The translations under genes and the position numbers were made by a program. 25,655 bases of DNA. It comes from an uncultured Lachnospiraceae bacterium (GTDB taxonomy: Bacteria > Bacillota > Clostridia > Lachnospirales > Lachnospiraceae). The notes beneath the pieces are model-generated. The model had not been told where the DNA came from, did not search any database, and saw only the letters and a program-made list of their open reading frames with translations. Location of the stretch: the NCBI GenBank assembly GCA_910587935.1, contig CAJUNP010000037.1:1-25655 (forward strand), in the 5' to 3' direction. Of the stretch, positions 8,432 through 15,855 are shown piece by piece. How positions within the stretch are numbered: the stretch's first letter is position 1; each line of letters begins with the position of its first letter.

Positions 8432-9799
8432 ATGAAGAAAAAGAGGGAATTGTCCACCACGCAGGTCATAGCGCTGGGATTTTTACTGGCCATACTGGCG
8501 GGCACTTTTTTGCTGACACTGCCGGTTTCTTCTGCGGCCGGCGTCTGGACCGGTCCGGTGGATGCGCTTTTTACCGCGACTACTTCTGTCTGCGTAACGG
8601 GACTGGTGGTAGTGGATACGTATTCTTACTGGAGTCTGTTCGGACAGATTGTGATCCTGTTTCTGATTCAGATCGGCGGTCTGGGTATTGTAACTTTAAC
8701 GACTTCCGTTATGGTTTTTATGGGCAGAAAGGTGACTCTGAAAGACCGGCTGCTTTTGGAGGATGCGTTTAATTTGAATACCATGTCCGGACTTGTACGT
8801 TTTTTGAAAAATATTATAAAAGGAACGCTGTTGATTGAAGGCATTGGGGCCGTCTGTTACAGTTTTACTTTTATTCCCCGGTTCGGCCTTATCAAGGGAC
8901 TCTGGGTGTCGGTGTTTCAGACCGTATCGGCGTTTTGCAACGCGGGGATGGATATAATCGGATCAAACAGCTATATGGATTATGTAAGGAACCCTTGGGT
9001 TAATTTTGTTACGATGTTCCTGATTATACTGGGAGGAATCGGTTTTATTGTCTGGTGGGATGTGGTAAGGGTTATACAGCAGTGTTACAGAAAGGAAATT
9101 AACGTCAGACAATTTTTCGGCAGGTTAAAGCTGCATACCAAAATTGTACTGCTGATGACAGGCATTTTGATTTTTACAGGGATGATTGCCGTATTGGCGC
9201 TGGAGTATCATAATCCGCAGACTCTTGGAGAATTGAATTTTTTTGAGAAACTTCAGGCCTCTCTTTTTCAGTCGGTAACTTTAAGAACTGCAGGATTTGC
9301 TACGATATCCCAGAAGGGATTGAAGGAATCCACCTCCCTTGTGTGTATGTTTCTTATGTTTATAGGAGGGTCTCCGGTGGGAACGGCCGGAGGAATTAAG
9401 ACGACCACCGCCGCGATATTATTTATCGCCGCGTTCTCCGTTGCAAAAGGAAAAGAGGAAGCCGTGATTTTCCGAAGAAGCATTGCAAGGGAAACGGTGC
9501 GTAAAGCGCTGGCTATCGTGGTTTTCAGCGTTATGGCGGCCGTACTGGCGGTACTGCTTTTGCTCACCCTGGAACAGGGAAGCTTTATGGACGTGGTATA
9601 CGAGACCTTCAGCGCGATCGGAACGGTAGGATTGTCAAGAAACTTTACCGCTTCCCTGGATGTTGCGGGAAGGCTGGTTATATCTTTATGTATGTACCTG
9701 GGGAGGATCGGTCCTATTTCCATGATGATTGCGTTTCATTTTAAGAAAGGAAAAAGCGGTATGGGAGTTTATCCCAAGGAAGATATTACCGTTGGGTAG
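8432..9799 (+). CDS. ktrB: KtrB/TrkH-family potassium uptake channel subunit
   Basis: 455 aa, the length of KtrB-type subunits. Integral membrane protein with four M1-P-M2 repeats. The four pore loops are visible, each with the single filter glycine: TSVCVTGLVV (about 51-60), VSAFCNAGMDIIG, VTLRTAGFATI and FSAIGTVGLSRN. The loop GGSPVGTAGGIKTTT matches the KtrB/TrkH gating region. It imports K+ with Na+ or H+ dependence when bound to the cytoplasmic RCK partner, which is encoded 3 nt downstream. AAAGGGG precedes the ATG by eight bases. Only 20 nt separate it from the UPF0210 gene, so there is no room for a c-di-AMP riboswitch, which sometimes controls such genes. Confidence 0.95.
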   Translation: MKKKRELSTTQVIALGFLLAILAGTFLLTLPVSSAAGVWTGPVDALFTATTSVCVTGLVVVDTYSYWSLFGQIVILFLIQIGGLGIVTLTTSVMVFMGRKVTLKDRLLLEDAFNLNTMSGLVRFLKNIIKGTLLIEGIGAVCYSFTFIPRFGLIKGLWVSVFQTVSAFCNAGMDIIGSNSYMDYVRNPWVNFVTMFLIILGGIGFIVWWDVVRVIQQCYRKEINVRQFFGRLKLHTKIVLLMTGILIFTGMIAVLALEYHNPQTLGELNFFEKLQASLFQSVTLRTAGFATISQKGLKESTSLVCMFLMFIGGSPVGTAGGIKTTTAAILFIAAFSVAKGKEEAVIFRRSIARETVRKALAIVVFSVMAAVLAVLLLLTLEQGSFMDVVYETFSAIGTVGLSRNFTASLDVAGRLVISLCMYLGRIGPISMMIAFHFKKGKSGMGVYPKEDITVG

Positions 9800-9802
9800 A
9801 GT

Positions 9803-10450
9803 ATGAAAAAGAAATCGTTTGCCGTACTGGGACTTGGAAAGTTTGGATCCGGAGTTGCGAGGGAAATGGCCAGAATAGGAGCCGATGTTCTGGCGGTGGA
9901 TCTGGACGAGGAAAATGTGCATATGATTGCAGGCGAGGTGACATGCGCCATGAAGGCGGACGTCTGCGACAACGAAACGCTGCAGAATCTTGGTTTGTCT
10001 AACATGGACGGCGTTGTAGTAGCCATTACCGGAAGTCTGGATGCGAGTATTATGGCCACCATTTTTGCAAAGGAAGCCGGAGTGCCTATCGTTGTAGCAA
10101 AAGCAAGGGATGCGGTTCATGCGAAAATTCTGGAGAAGGTAGGCGCTGACAGGACTATTATACCGGAAAAGGAAAGCGGAATACGTATGGCAAGATGTCT
10201 TATTTCCGGTAATTTTATCGACGTTATAGAGCTTTCTGACCATATCAGCATTGTGGAGATTCAGGTGAAACCGGAATGGGCAGGAAAGAACTTAAGCGAG
10301 CTGCGTCTGCGTGAAAAGGCGGGCGTAAACGTAATTGCGCTAAGGGCGGAAGGAGAGCTGACGGCTGCGGTAGATCCAGGCATGCCTTTGAAAGCGGAAT
10401 ATACCATGTGGGTTATGGTGGATAAGAAGAATCTTGAAAAGCTGTTTTAA
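9803..10450 (+). CDS. ktrA: KtrA/TrkA-type potassium channel gating subunit
   Basis: 215 aa. An RCK_N Rossmann domain begins at residue 4 with FAVLGLGKFGSGVAREM (GxGxxG nucleotide site) and the ribose-binding acidic end VLAVDLDEENV. After about residue 135, RCK_C follows (HISIVEIQVKPEWAGKNLSE onward), the part known in the family to bind c-di-AMP. It should form an octameric cytoplasmic ring that gates KtrB by ATP/ADP or NAD(H). No clear ribosome binding site lies in the 3-nt gap after ktrB, so translation is probably coupled. Its TAA stop overlaps the tmcAL stop on the opposite strand. Confidence 0.95.
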   Translation: MKKKSFAVLGLGKFGSGVAREMARIGADVLAVDLDEENVHMIAGEVTCAMKADVCDNETLQNLGLSNMDGVVVAITGSLDASIMATIFAKEAGVPIVVAKARDAVHAKILEKVGADRTIIPEKESGIRMARCLISGNFIDVIELSDHISIVEIQVKPEWAGKNLSELRLREKAGVNVIALRAEGELTAAVDPGMPLKAEYTMWVMVDKKNLEKLF

Positions 10451-11712
10451 AGCTTCAAAACCGGAGCGGCAAATTCATCGGGAAGAACCGTGTCAAAGCG
10501 GTCCGCCAATATATGCGTATAGAGCCGCGCGGCTCGCAGATCGGTTTGCAGCAGGTTTTTTGCGGCGGCTGTGGTAACGGGTGACTTCATAAATTTTTTT
10601 GCGTCGTCGGCGGTTACAATCAAAGGAATACGGGAGCAGCGTTTTATTTTAGCCAGCAAAGGAGCGCTGCTTTCGCGGAAACCGAGGACCCGTGCGTAGG
10701 GAACGCCGTTTTCGTTTATGATTTCCTGCGCGTCCGCTTGCCGAATGTTTAACAGAATATGTGTCATGCATCTGTAAATGCGGGTTAAAGTCAGGTCCCT
10801 GGATTTCAGGGACATGCAGAAGGAATCGAAGCTTCCATAGGAACGGAGCTTCTTTTTTATTTTGTCCGACAAGTCTTTCGTTACATCCAGGTATTCGGTA
10901 TACCCTTTTTCCGCTTCTGACAGGAGCTTATAGTAAAGGAGGGAGGAAAAGTCCCTTGCAGAGACAGGCAGTCTTTTGCCAAAGCCGCCGTTAAGCAGCG
11001 CAAATACAGGATCGGGAACCTGCCCTTTTAAAAGGGTAATATCCCCTTGGGACAGTATGGCATTTCGCAGGGCAAGGGCGGAACTGAATACGGAATATAG
11101 TTCCGAAGAACACAGTTCTTTTTCGTGATACCCGGAACCTTCCCGTTTGACGGCCAGAGGACGTATGGAGGAGTCCAGACGGTATAAAGCCTTTAAATAT
11201 TCAAGAGCCAGAATGTTATTAGGAGAAGAAAAAAGATCGGCGCCTTCCGTATTTGTTCCCAGACAGTGAGAAAGCGCCATAGCGCGCGCTGCGGGAAAGG
11301 AATATCCGTTTCGCAGCTCTTTTTGCAGCACGTTCCTGAATGAAGCCGGTTCCTGCGCAAGAATAAAAGCGGCTTTTTCTAAAGGTTCCAAAGCTCCGCA
11401 CTCGCAGCCGAATCCCAGATAATCCACAACGCCCATCCGGTCCAATAAAGAAACGCCGCCAAAAGCAAAGGCTTCGGCGCTGGAGCAGGCAAAAAGGCAG
11501 GGAAGTTCCACAACCAAATCGGCGCCGCATAAAAGAGCCGCCTGCGTACGCAGATACTTATCGGCAATTGCCGGAGCTCCGCGCTGTACAAAATCGCCGC
11601 TCATGACAATCATAAGATAATCCGCCTGAGACCGTGCGCGGACCTGATTCAGGTGATATGCGTGTCCGTTATGGAAGGGATTGTATTCGGCGATGATTCC
11701 GGTAGTTATCAT
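10447..11712 (-). CDS. tmcAL: tRNA-Met cytidine acetate ligase (TmcAL)
   Basis: 421 aa from the ATG at 11712. An earlier in-frame ATG at 11793 would add 27 residues that run through the intergenic palindrome, lack family similarity and have no good site; AAAGGA stands eight bases before 11712 and the family N-terminus MITTGIIAEYNPFHNGH begins there. The NPFHNGH nucleotidyltransferase motif, the conserved VMSGDFVQRGAPAI and DKYLRTQAALLCGADLVVEL identify the family, formerly called YlbM. TmcAL activates acetate with ATP and forms N4-acetylcytidine at C34 of elongator tRNA-Met. It is divergent from pta-ackA, which makes acetate, so substrate supply and use sit side by side. It ends convergently with ktrA. 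Confidence 0.94.
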   Translation of the reverse strand: MITTGIIAEYNPFHNGHAYHLNQVRARSQADYLMIVMSGDFVQRGAPAIADKYLRTQAALLCGADLVVELPCLFACSSAEAFAFGGVSLLDRMGVVDYLGFGCECGALEPLEKAAFILAQEPASFRNVLQKELRNGYSFPAARAMALSHCLGTNTEGADLFSSPNNILALEYLKALYRLDSSIRPLAVKREGSGYHEKELCSSELYSVFSSALALRNAILSQGDITLLKGQVPDPVFALLNGGFGKRLPVSARDFSSLLYYKLLSEAEKGYTEYLDVTKDLSDKIKKKLRSYGSFDSFCMSLKSRDLTLTRIYRCMTHILLNIRQADAQEIINENGVPYARVLGFRESSAPLLAKIKRCSRIPLIVTADDAKKFMKSPVTTAAAKNLLQTDLRAARLYTHILADRFDTVLPDEFAAPVLKL

Positions 11713-11759
11713 GGCGAGGGTCCTTTCTGTTTGCAGGGGGTGGGTAAGCCGATAGTCTT

Positions 11760-11773
11760 TGAGAATATTCTCA
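11760..11773. promoter_or_regulatory. Perfect 14-bp palindrome in the tmcAL-pta control region
   Basis: TGAGAATATTCTCA is identical to its reverse complement. It lies 47 bp upstream of the tmcAL start and 113 bp upstream of pta, in non-coding sequence between divergent genes. Its centre is 51 bp from that of the second palindrome (11811-11824), close to five helical turns. It could be an operator half of a looped or cooperative site; no regulator can be named. Confidence 0.5.
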
Positions 11774-11810
11774 CAAGCTATGGTTTTCTGCAATCATCCT
11801 CATTTTTTAC

Positions 11811-11824
11811 TCTTGTATACAAGA
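11811..11824. promoter_or_regulatory. Perfect 14-bp palindrome overlapping the pta -35 element; operator candidate
   Basis: TCTTGTATACAAGA is a perfect inverted repeat, and its core TTGTATACAA has the TNGTNTACNA form seen for GntR/FadR-type repressors. It covers the -35 hexamer of the pta promoter (11813-11818), the position expected of a repressor site. The regulator class is inference from the half-site shape; no GntR gene is in the window. Confidence 0.6.
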
Positions 11825-11841
11825 TTTGTATTTAGTATAAT
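11813..11841 (+). promoter_or_regulatory. Probable sigma-A promoter of pta-ackA
   Basis: TTGTAT (11813-11818) and a perfect TATAAT (11836-11841) are 17 nt apart. The -35 is weak beyond TTG, which fits a regulated promoter. Transcription should begin near 11848, giving a leader of about 38 nt with AAGGAG six bases before the pta ATG. Confidence 0.65.
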
Positions 11842-11886
11842 ATAGACAACGCTTTTTGGAAAGCAGAACTTGGAAAGGAGTCGGAC

Positions 11887-12888
11887 ATGGCATACATTGA
11901 TTTGATCAAGGAGAGGGCAAAATCGGACAAAAAAACAATCGTTTTGCCGGAAAGTAATGATAAAAGAACTTTAATTGCCGCTTCCAAAATTCTGGAAGAG
12001 GGCATAGCGGATCTGATTATGGTTGGCAATGAAGAGAAAATTATGGATGGTGCCGGCTGGCTGGAAGTGGAACTGGACGGACTTACCGTCATTGATCCCG
12101 CCAAAACGGAGAAGCTGGACGCTTATGTTGATCTTTTATACGAAACCCGAAGGGCAAAGGGCATGACGCTGGAGAAGGCGAGGGAAGTATTGCTGAACGA
12201 TTACCTGACTTTCGGCGTTATGATGGTAAAAGCCAATGACGCGGACGGCATGGTGGCGGGGGCCTGTCATGCAACGGCGGATACCTTAAGGCCGTCGCTG
12301 CAGATTTTAAAAACTGCGCCGGGCGTAAAACTGGTTTCGGCATTTTTTATCCTGGATGTACATAATCCGAATCTGGGAGAGAACGGAACGTTTCTGTTTG
12401 CGGACTGCGGTCTGAATCAGGACCCTACGGCGGAAGAACTGGCGGCAATTGCGGATACCAGTTCCAGAAGCTTTAAAAGCCTGATCGGACCCAAGCCGGT
12501 TATTGCGATGCTGTCCCATTCCACTAAGGGCAGCGCAAAGCATCCGCTGGTAGATAAAGTGGTGGAGGCCACAAGGATTGCCCGCGAGCAGTATCCCCAT
12601 TTGACAATCGACGGTGAATTACAGGCCGATGCGGCGCTGGTTCCGCACGTTGCAAAGTCGAAATCGCCGGGAAGCGAAGTGGGGGGCAATGCGAACGTTT
12701 TGATTTTCCCTAATCTGGATGCGGGAAATATCGGCTACAAGCTGGTACAGCGCTTAGGCGGCGCCGAAGCGTACGGACCCATGCTGCAGGGCATTGCAAA
12801 GCCGGTTAACGACTTATCCAGAGGCTGTTCCTGGGAAGATATCGTAGGCGTAGTGGCGCTTACGGCAGTTCAGGCGCAGTTAGCATAA
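11887..12888 (+). CDS. pta: Phosphate acetyltransferase
   Basis: 333 aa, the short Pta form (one catalytic PTA_PTB domain, without the N-terminal DRTGG/P-loop domains of the long enteric enzyme). Converts acetyl-CoA and phosphate to acetyl phosphate and CoA. Family motifs seen: IVLPESNDKRTL near the N-terminus, MVAGACHATADTLRP, AMLSHSTKGSA, IDGELQADAALVP and NVLIFPNLDAGNIGYKL near the C-terminus. AAGGAG lies six bases before the ATG. ackA follows after 24 nt, and together they give substrate-level ATP with acetate as the product. Acetyl phosphate can also act as a phosphoryl or acetyl donor to other proteins. Confidence 0.97.
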   Translation: MAYIDLIKERAKSDKKTIVLPESNDKRTLIAASKILEEGIADLIMVGNEEKIMDGAGWLEVELDGLTVIDPAKTEKLDAYVDLLYETRRAKGMTLEKAREVLLNDYLTFGVMMVKANDADGMVAGACHATADTLRPSLQILKTAPGVKLVSAFFILDVHNPNLGENGTFLFADCGLNQDPTAEELAAIADTSSRSFKSLIGPKPVIAMLSHSTKGSAKHPLVDKVVEATRIAREQYPHLTIDGELQADAALVPHVAKSKSPGSEVGGNANVLIFPNLDAGNIGYKLVQRLGGAEAYGPMLQGIAKPVNDLSRGCSWEDIVGVVALTAVQAQLA

Positions 12889-12912
12889 GATTTACAGGAG
12901 GTATGGCAGAAA

Positions 12913-14118
12913 ATGAAAATATTGGTAATTAACTGTGGAAGTTCGTCCCTGAAATTTCAGCTGATCGACGCGCTGACGGAACAGGTAGAGGCAAAGGGAC
13001 TTTGTGAGAGAATCGGAATCGAAGGGAGCCGTCTGGTGTATACGCCCGGAGACGGGCGGAAGCAGATTATTGAGACTCCCATGCCGGATCATAAAGAAGC
13101 CGTACGTTTGGTGCTTAACGCGCTGACAGACAAAGAACACGGCGTATTAAACAGTCTTGCGGATATCGGCGCATCGGGACACAGAATCGTACACGGCGGG
13201 GAAAAGTTTTCCGACGCTACGCTGATTACGGATGAAGTATTGGAAGCGATTCGGGCGTGCAACGACCTTGCGCCGCTTCACAATCCTGCCAATCTGACAG
13301 GTATTGAAGCCTGCAGGAGCCTGATGCCGGAAACGCCCATGGCGGCCGTATTTGATACCGCGTTCCACCAGACTATGCCGGAGGAAGCATACCTCTACGG
13401 AATTCCTTATGAATATTATGAGAAGTATAAGCTGCGCCGGTACGGCTTTCACGGAACCAGCCACGCCTATGTATCTAAACGGGCGGCGGCCGTACTGAAC
13501 AGAAGCTATGAGGACTTAAAAATTATTACCTGTCATTTGGGGAACGGGGCAAGCGTTGCGGCGGTTAAGAAGGGTGTCTGCGTGGATACTTCCATGGGAT
13601 TGACGCCTTTGGAAGGCCTTATCATGGGAACCAGAAGCGGGGATATCGATCCGGCTGTCATTGAGTTTCTTGCGCAGAAAGAAAATAAAACGCTGGAGCA
13701 GGTTCTTGAGATATTAAATAAGGAATCCGGCGTACTGGGATTGTCCGGACGGCTTTCCTCCGATTTCCGGGATCTGGAGGACGGATATCTGGAAGGGAAA
13801 AAAGAAGCGGTGCGGGCCGTGGATGCATTTGTGTACCGCGTGGCAAAATATATCGGAGCTTATGCAGCCGCGATGAATGGTGTGGACGCCATTTGTTTTA
13901 CGGCGGGACTGGGAGAAAACAGCGCCATGATCCGCCGGAAGGTATGCGGTTATCTGGGATATTTGGGCGTTGCCATCCGGGAAGACTTAAACGAAGTGCG
14001 CGGGCAGGAAATTGTGATTTCAGAGAAAGGCGCCAAACCGGCGGTTCTGGTTATTCCTACGAATGAAGAACTGGCAATTGCAAGAGAAACCTTCCGTCTG
14101 GTGCGGAAGCAGGATTAA
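12913..14118 (+). CDS. ackA: Acetate kinase
   Basis: 401 aa, full length. Converts acetyl phosphate and ADP to acetate and ATP. ASKHA-fold motifs are all present: VINCGSSSLKFQL at the N-terminus, RIVHGGEKF, HNPANLTGIEA, VFDTAFHQTMP, YGFHGTSHAYVS (catalytic His region), HLGNGASVAAV and FTAGLGENSA. AGGAGGT ends 10 nt before the ATG; an out-of-frame ATG just after the Shine-Dalgarno sequence meets a stop within ten codons and is not the start. Second gene of the pta operon. No hairpin terminator follows, so transcripts may run through the repeats at 14125-14162 toward yceD. Confidence 0.98.
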   Translation: MKILVINCGSSSLKFQLIDALTEQVEAKGLCERIGIEGSRLVYTPGDGRKQIIETPMPDHKEAVRLVLNALTDKEHGVLNSLADIGASGHRIVHGGEKFSDATLITDEVLEAIRACNDLAPLHNPANLTGIEACRSLMPETPMAAVFDTAFHQTMPEEAYLYGIPYEYYEKYKLRRYGFHGTSHAYVSKRAAAVLNRSYEDLKIITCHLGNGASVAAVKKGVCVDTSMGLTPLEGLIMGTRSGDIDPAVIEFLAQKENKTLEQVLEILNKESGVLGLSGRLSSDFRDLEDGYLEGKKEAVRAVDAFVYRVAKYIGAYAAAMNGVDAICFTAGLGENSAMIRRKVCGYLGYLGVAIREDLNEVRGQEIVISEKGAKPAVLVIPTNEELAIARETFRLVRKQD

Positions 14119-14124
14119 CGCGTA

Positions 14125-14162
14125 CACAAAGGTTTGCGCACAAAGGTTTCACACAAAGGTTT
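14125..14162 (+). repeat. Three direct copies of an 11-bp unit
   Basis: CACAAAGGTTT occurs exactly at 14125-14135, 14139-14149 and 14152-14162, with spacers of 3 and 2 nt (periods 14 and 13). The block lies between the ackA stop and the -35 box of the yceD promoter, 15 bp upstream of it. It may be slippage-derived or a set of binding sites; its role is unknown. Confidence 0.85.
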
Positions 14163-14177
14163 CAGCGAAAAATTATG

Positions 14178-14206
14178 TTGACAAATGAAGGTTCAATATG
14201 TATAAT
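14178..14206 (+). promoter_or_regulatory. Perfect consensus sigma-A promoter of yceD-rpmF
   Basis: TTGACA (14178-14183) and TATAAT (14201-14206) match consensus at all twelve bases with the optimal 17-nt spacer. Transcription should start near 14213, leaving a leader of about 20 nt before the yceD ATG. This indicates strong constitutive expression, suited to a ribosomal protein operon. Confidence 0.9.
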
Positions 14207-14232
14207 TAGTCAAGTGTGAACAGGAGTCTGCT

Positions 14233-14757
14233 ATGTTGCTTAATTTGACCGATGTATTTACATCCGAAGGAAAAACCGATACGAAGACCGTCCCTTTGGA
14301 GCTGACAGAGTTTCAATGCCAGGCGGGTTGTTTTGCGGTTGTCGGTAAGTCGCCGGTACAGATAAGAATGTCTAATCTGGGCGTAGGCAGGGCGTTGATA
14401 ACGGGGAATGTCTCGCTTACCTTACAGATGTCGTGCGACAGGTGTCTGACAGAGGTTCCGGTTGAACTGAAGCTTGATTTTTCCAGAGAAGTTTCTTCCG
14501 AAAATGTGGGAGATGCCGGGCGTGACGAGGAGAATCAGGATGTTCTGGAAGCGGATTGGCTGAACGTAGAGGCTTTGATTAACAGTGAGATTTTGATAAA
14601 TCTGCCGGAAAAGGTATTATGCAGGCCTGACTGCAGAGGGATCTGCAGCATATGCGGTCATAATCTGAACGACGGTGAGTGCGGATGCGACGATTTTGTG
14701 CCGGACCCCCGTATGGCGGCGATAAAAGATATCTTTAACGAGAAAAGGGAGGTGTAA
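14233..14757 (+). CDS. yceD: YceD family protein (DUF177)
   Basis: 174 aa. A conserved protein almost always encoded just before rpmF; in plants and E. coli the family is linked to 23S rRNA accumulation, though its mechanism is not settled. Visible features are a CDRC pair (SCDRCLTEVPVEL) in the middle and a C-terminal Cys-rich segment, LCRPDCRGICSICGHNLN followed by GECGCDD, which likely binds zinc. AGGAG stands six bases before the ATG, and the strong promoter lies directly upstream. Two bases separate its stop from the rpmF start, and the rpmF Shine-Dalgarno lies inside its last codons. Confidence 0.93.
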   Translation: MLLNLTDVFTSEGKTDTKTVPLELTEFQCQAGCFAVVGKSPVQIRMSNLGVGRALITGNVSLTLQMSCDRCLTEVPVELKLDFSREVSSENVGDAGRDEENQDVLEADWLNVEALINSEILINLPEKVLCRPDCRGICSICGHNLNDGECGCDDFVPDPRMAAIKDIFNEKREV

Positions 14758-14759
14758 CG

Positions 14760-14939
14760 ATGTCTATTTGTCCTAAGAATAAATCCTCTAAATCAAGAAG
14801 AGATAAGAGAAGAGCCAATTGGAAAATGAGCGCTCCTACCTTAGTAAAGTGCAGTAAGTGCGGTACGTTGATGGTGCCACACAGAGTATGCAGGACTTGT
14901 GGTTCTTACAACAAAAAAGAAATCATTAGCGTAGACTGA
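14760..14939 (+). CDS. rpmF: 50S ribosomal protein L32
   Basis: 59 aa: MSICPKNKSSKSRRDKRRAN then WKMSAPTLVKCSKCGTLMVP, HRVCRTCGSYNKKEIISVD. The basic N-terminal segment and the two CxxC pairs (C31/C34 and C44/C47) are those of zinc-binding L32, a large-subunit protein near the peptidyl transferase side of the ribosome. GGGAGG ends seven bases before the ATG. The start MSICPKN differs from the more usual MAVPKRK and adds an extra cysteine at position 4. An intrinsic terminator follows 12 nt after the stop. Confidence 0.97.
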   Translation: MSICPKNKSSKSRRDKRRANWKMSAPTLVKCSKCGTLMVPHRVCRTCGSYNKKEIISVD

Positions 14940-14951
14940 TTCAGTCGGACG

Positions 14952-14979
14952 GCTCCCCTTTGCGGGGAGCTTATTTTTT
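14952..14979 (+). terminator. Intrinsic terminator after rpmF
   Basis: Stem GCTCCCC/GGGGAGC (14952-14958 with 14964-14970), loop TTTGC, then TTATTTTTT. An outer perfect 7-bp repeat, GTCGGAC (14944-14950) and GTCCGAC (14980-14986), flanks the whole terminator. Confidence 0.92.
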
Positions 14980-15016
14980 GTCCGACGTTTCAAATAAAGG
15001 GAAAGAGGGAGCCGCC

Positions 15017-15799
15017 ATGAAACAAAAGGGTATAACAGGCAGCACGCTGAAAATTATTGCGGTTGTCACCATGATCATCGACCACATCGGCGCAAGCGTT
15101 CTTTGGATGCTGCTTAAAGAGCGGAGAATTCTATATGCGGTTTCGGGACTGGATACGATTTTTTCTCTTACCGGCTCCGATAGAACACTGGCGCTGCTTT
15201 GGTGGGGAATGCGTATTGTGGTGGGCAGGATTGCTTTCCCTGTCTTTTGTTTTCTTTTAGTAGAGGGCTTTTTACATACTAAAAACGCGGCGAAATATAC
15301 GGGACGTCTGTTTCTCTTTGCGTTGATTTCCGAGATTCCCTTTGATCTGATGCTGTTTGAGAATGTATATGCCCCGGATTATCAGAACGTGTTTTTTACT
15401 CTGCTGGCCGGATTCCTGTGTATGCAGGGAATGTCTCTGGTCGATAGAAAATCCGTTGAAAATGGGCGGTTTCATTCGTTTTTCAGTGTTTTTTTGAAAA
15501 TACTGATTGTTGTTTTGGGCATGTCTGCGGGGTATTTCCTGAAAACGGATTACGGAGCGTCCGGCGTGGCTTTCATTCTTTTACTGTACTTTTTCCGAGG
15601 ACAGAAAAAAAGGCAGATTGCAGCCGGATGCGTGGGAAGTATTTTACTTCTGGAGGAGTGGGCGGCGCCCCTGGCGTTTCTTTTCATTGCCTTTTACAAA
15701 GGGAAGAGAGGCCTGAAATTAAAGTATCTGTTTTACGTTATTTATCCCTTGCATTTGTTTCTCCTTTACCTGATTTGTGTTTTCCTAAAAACTGCTTGA
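15017..15799 (+). CDS. TraX family integral membrane protein
   Basis: 260 aa from the ATG at 15017, which has GAGGGA six bases upstream; the open frame runs further back through the rpmF terminator and that part is not likely coding. The N-terminus GITGSTLKIIAVVTMIIDHI, with the conserved IDH, is the TraX signature, followed by about seven hydrophobic segments (for example IVVGRIAFPVFCFLLVEGF, NVFFTLLAGFLCMQGMSL, ILIVVLGMSAGYFL). The family was named from F-pilin acetylation, but chromosomal copies in Clostridia have no known substrate and may be acyltransferase-like. No promoter is evident between the rpmF terminator and this gene, so it may depend on read-through. The plsX promoter overlaps its end. 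Confidence 0.88.
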   Translation: MKQKGITGSTLKIIAVVTMIIDHIGASVLWMLLKERRILYAVSGLDTIFSLTGSDRTLALLWWGMRIVVGRIAFPVFCFLLVEGFLHTKNAAKYTGRLFLFALISEIPFDLMLFENVYAPDYQNVFFTLLAGFLCMQGMSLVDRKSVENGRFHSFFSVFLKILIVVLGMSAGYFLKTDYGASGVAFILLLYFFRGQKKRQIAAGCVGSILLLEEWAAPLAFLFIAFYKGKRGLKLKYLFYVIYPLHLFLLYLICVFLKTA

Positions 15800-15824
15800 T
15801 TTTTGGAAAGGTGTCTAGTATATT
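15796..15824 (+). promoter_or_regulatory. Probable sigma-A promoter of plsX-acpP
   Basis: TTGATT (15796-15801) and TATATT (15819-15824) are separated by 17 nt, each matching consensus at four to five bases. The -35 overlaps the TraX stop codon. I saw no FapR-type palindrome here. Confidence 0.55.
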
Positions 15825-15855
15825 AAAATAAGATATTTGAGAAAAGAGGCAGGAT

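Noticed and set aside
9686..10243. A 185-codon open frame on the minus strand across ktrB/ktrA
   Set aside because: Antisense shadow of well-supported ktrA with no family motifs.
11713..11793. N-terminal extension of TmcAL by 27 residues
   Set aside because: No good ribosome binding site, and it would turn the control palindrome into coding sequence; the conserved N-terminus starts at 11712.
14125..14162. Possible CRISPR-like array
   Set aside because: Units are 11 bp with 2-3 nt spacers, far too short for CRISPR repeats and spacers, and there are no cas genes.
14960..15016. N-terminal extension of the TraX protein
   Set aside because: Would begin inside the rpmF terminator hairpin; the ATG at 15017 has a proper Shine-Dalgarno sequence and the TraX signature follows it directly.
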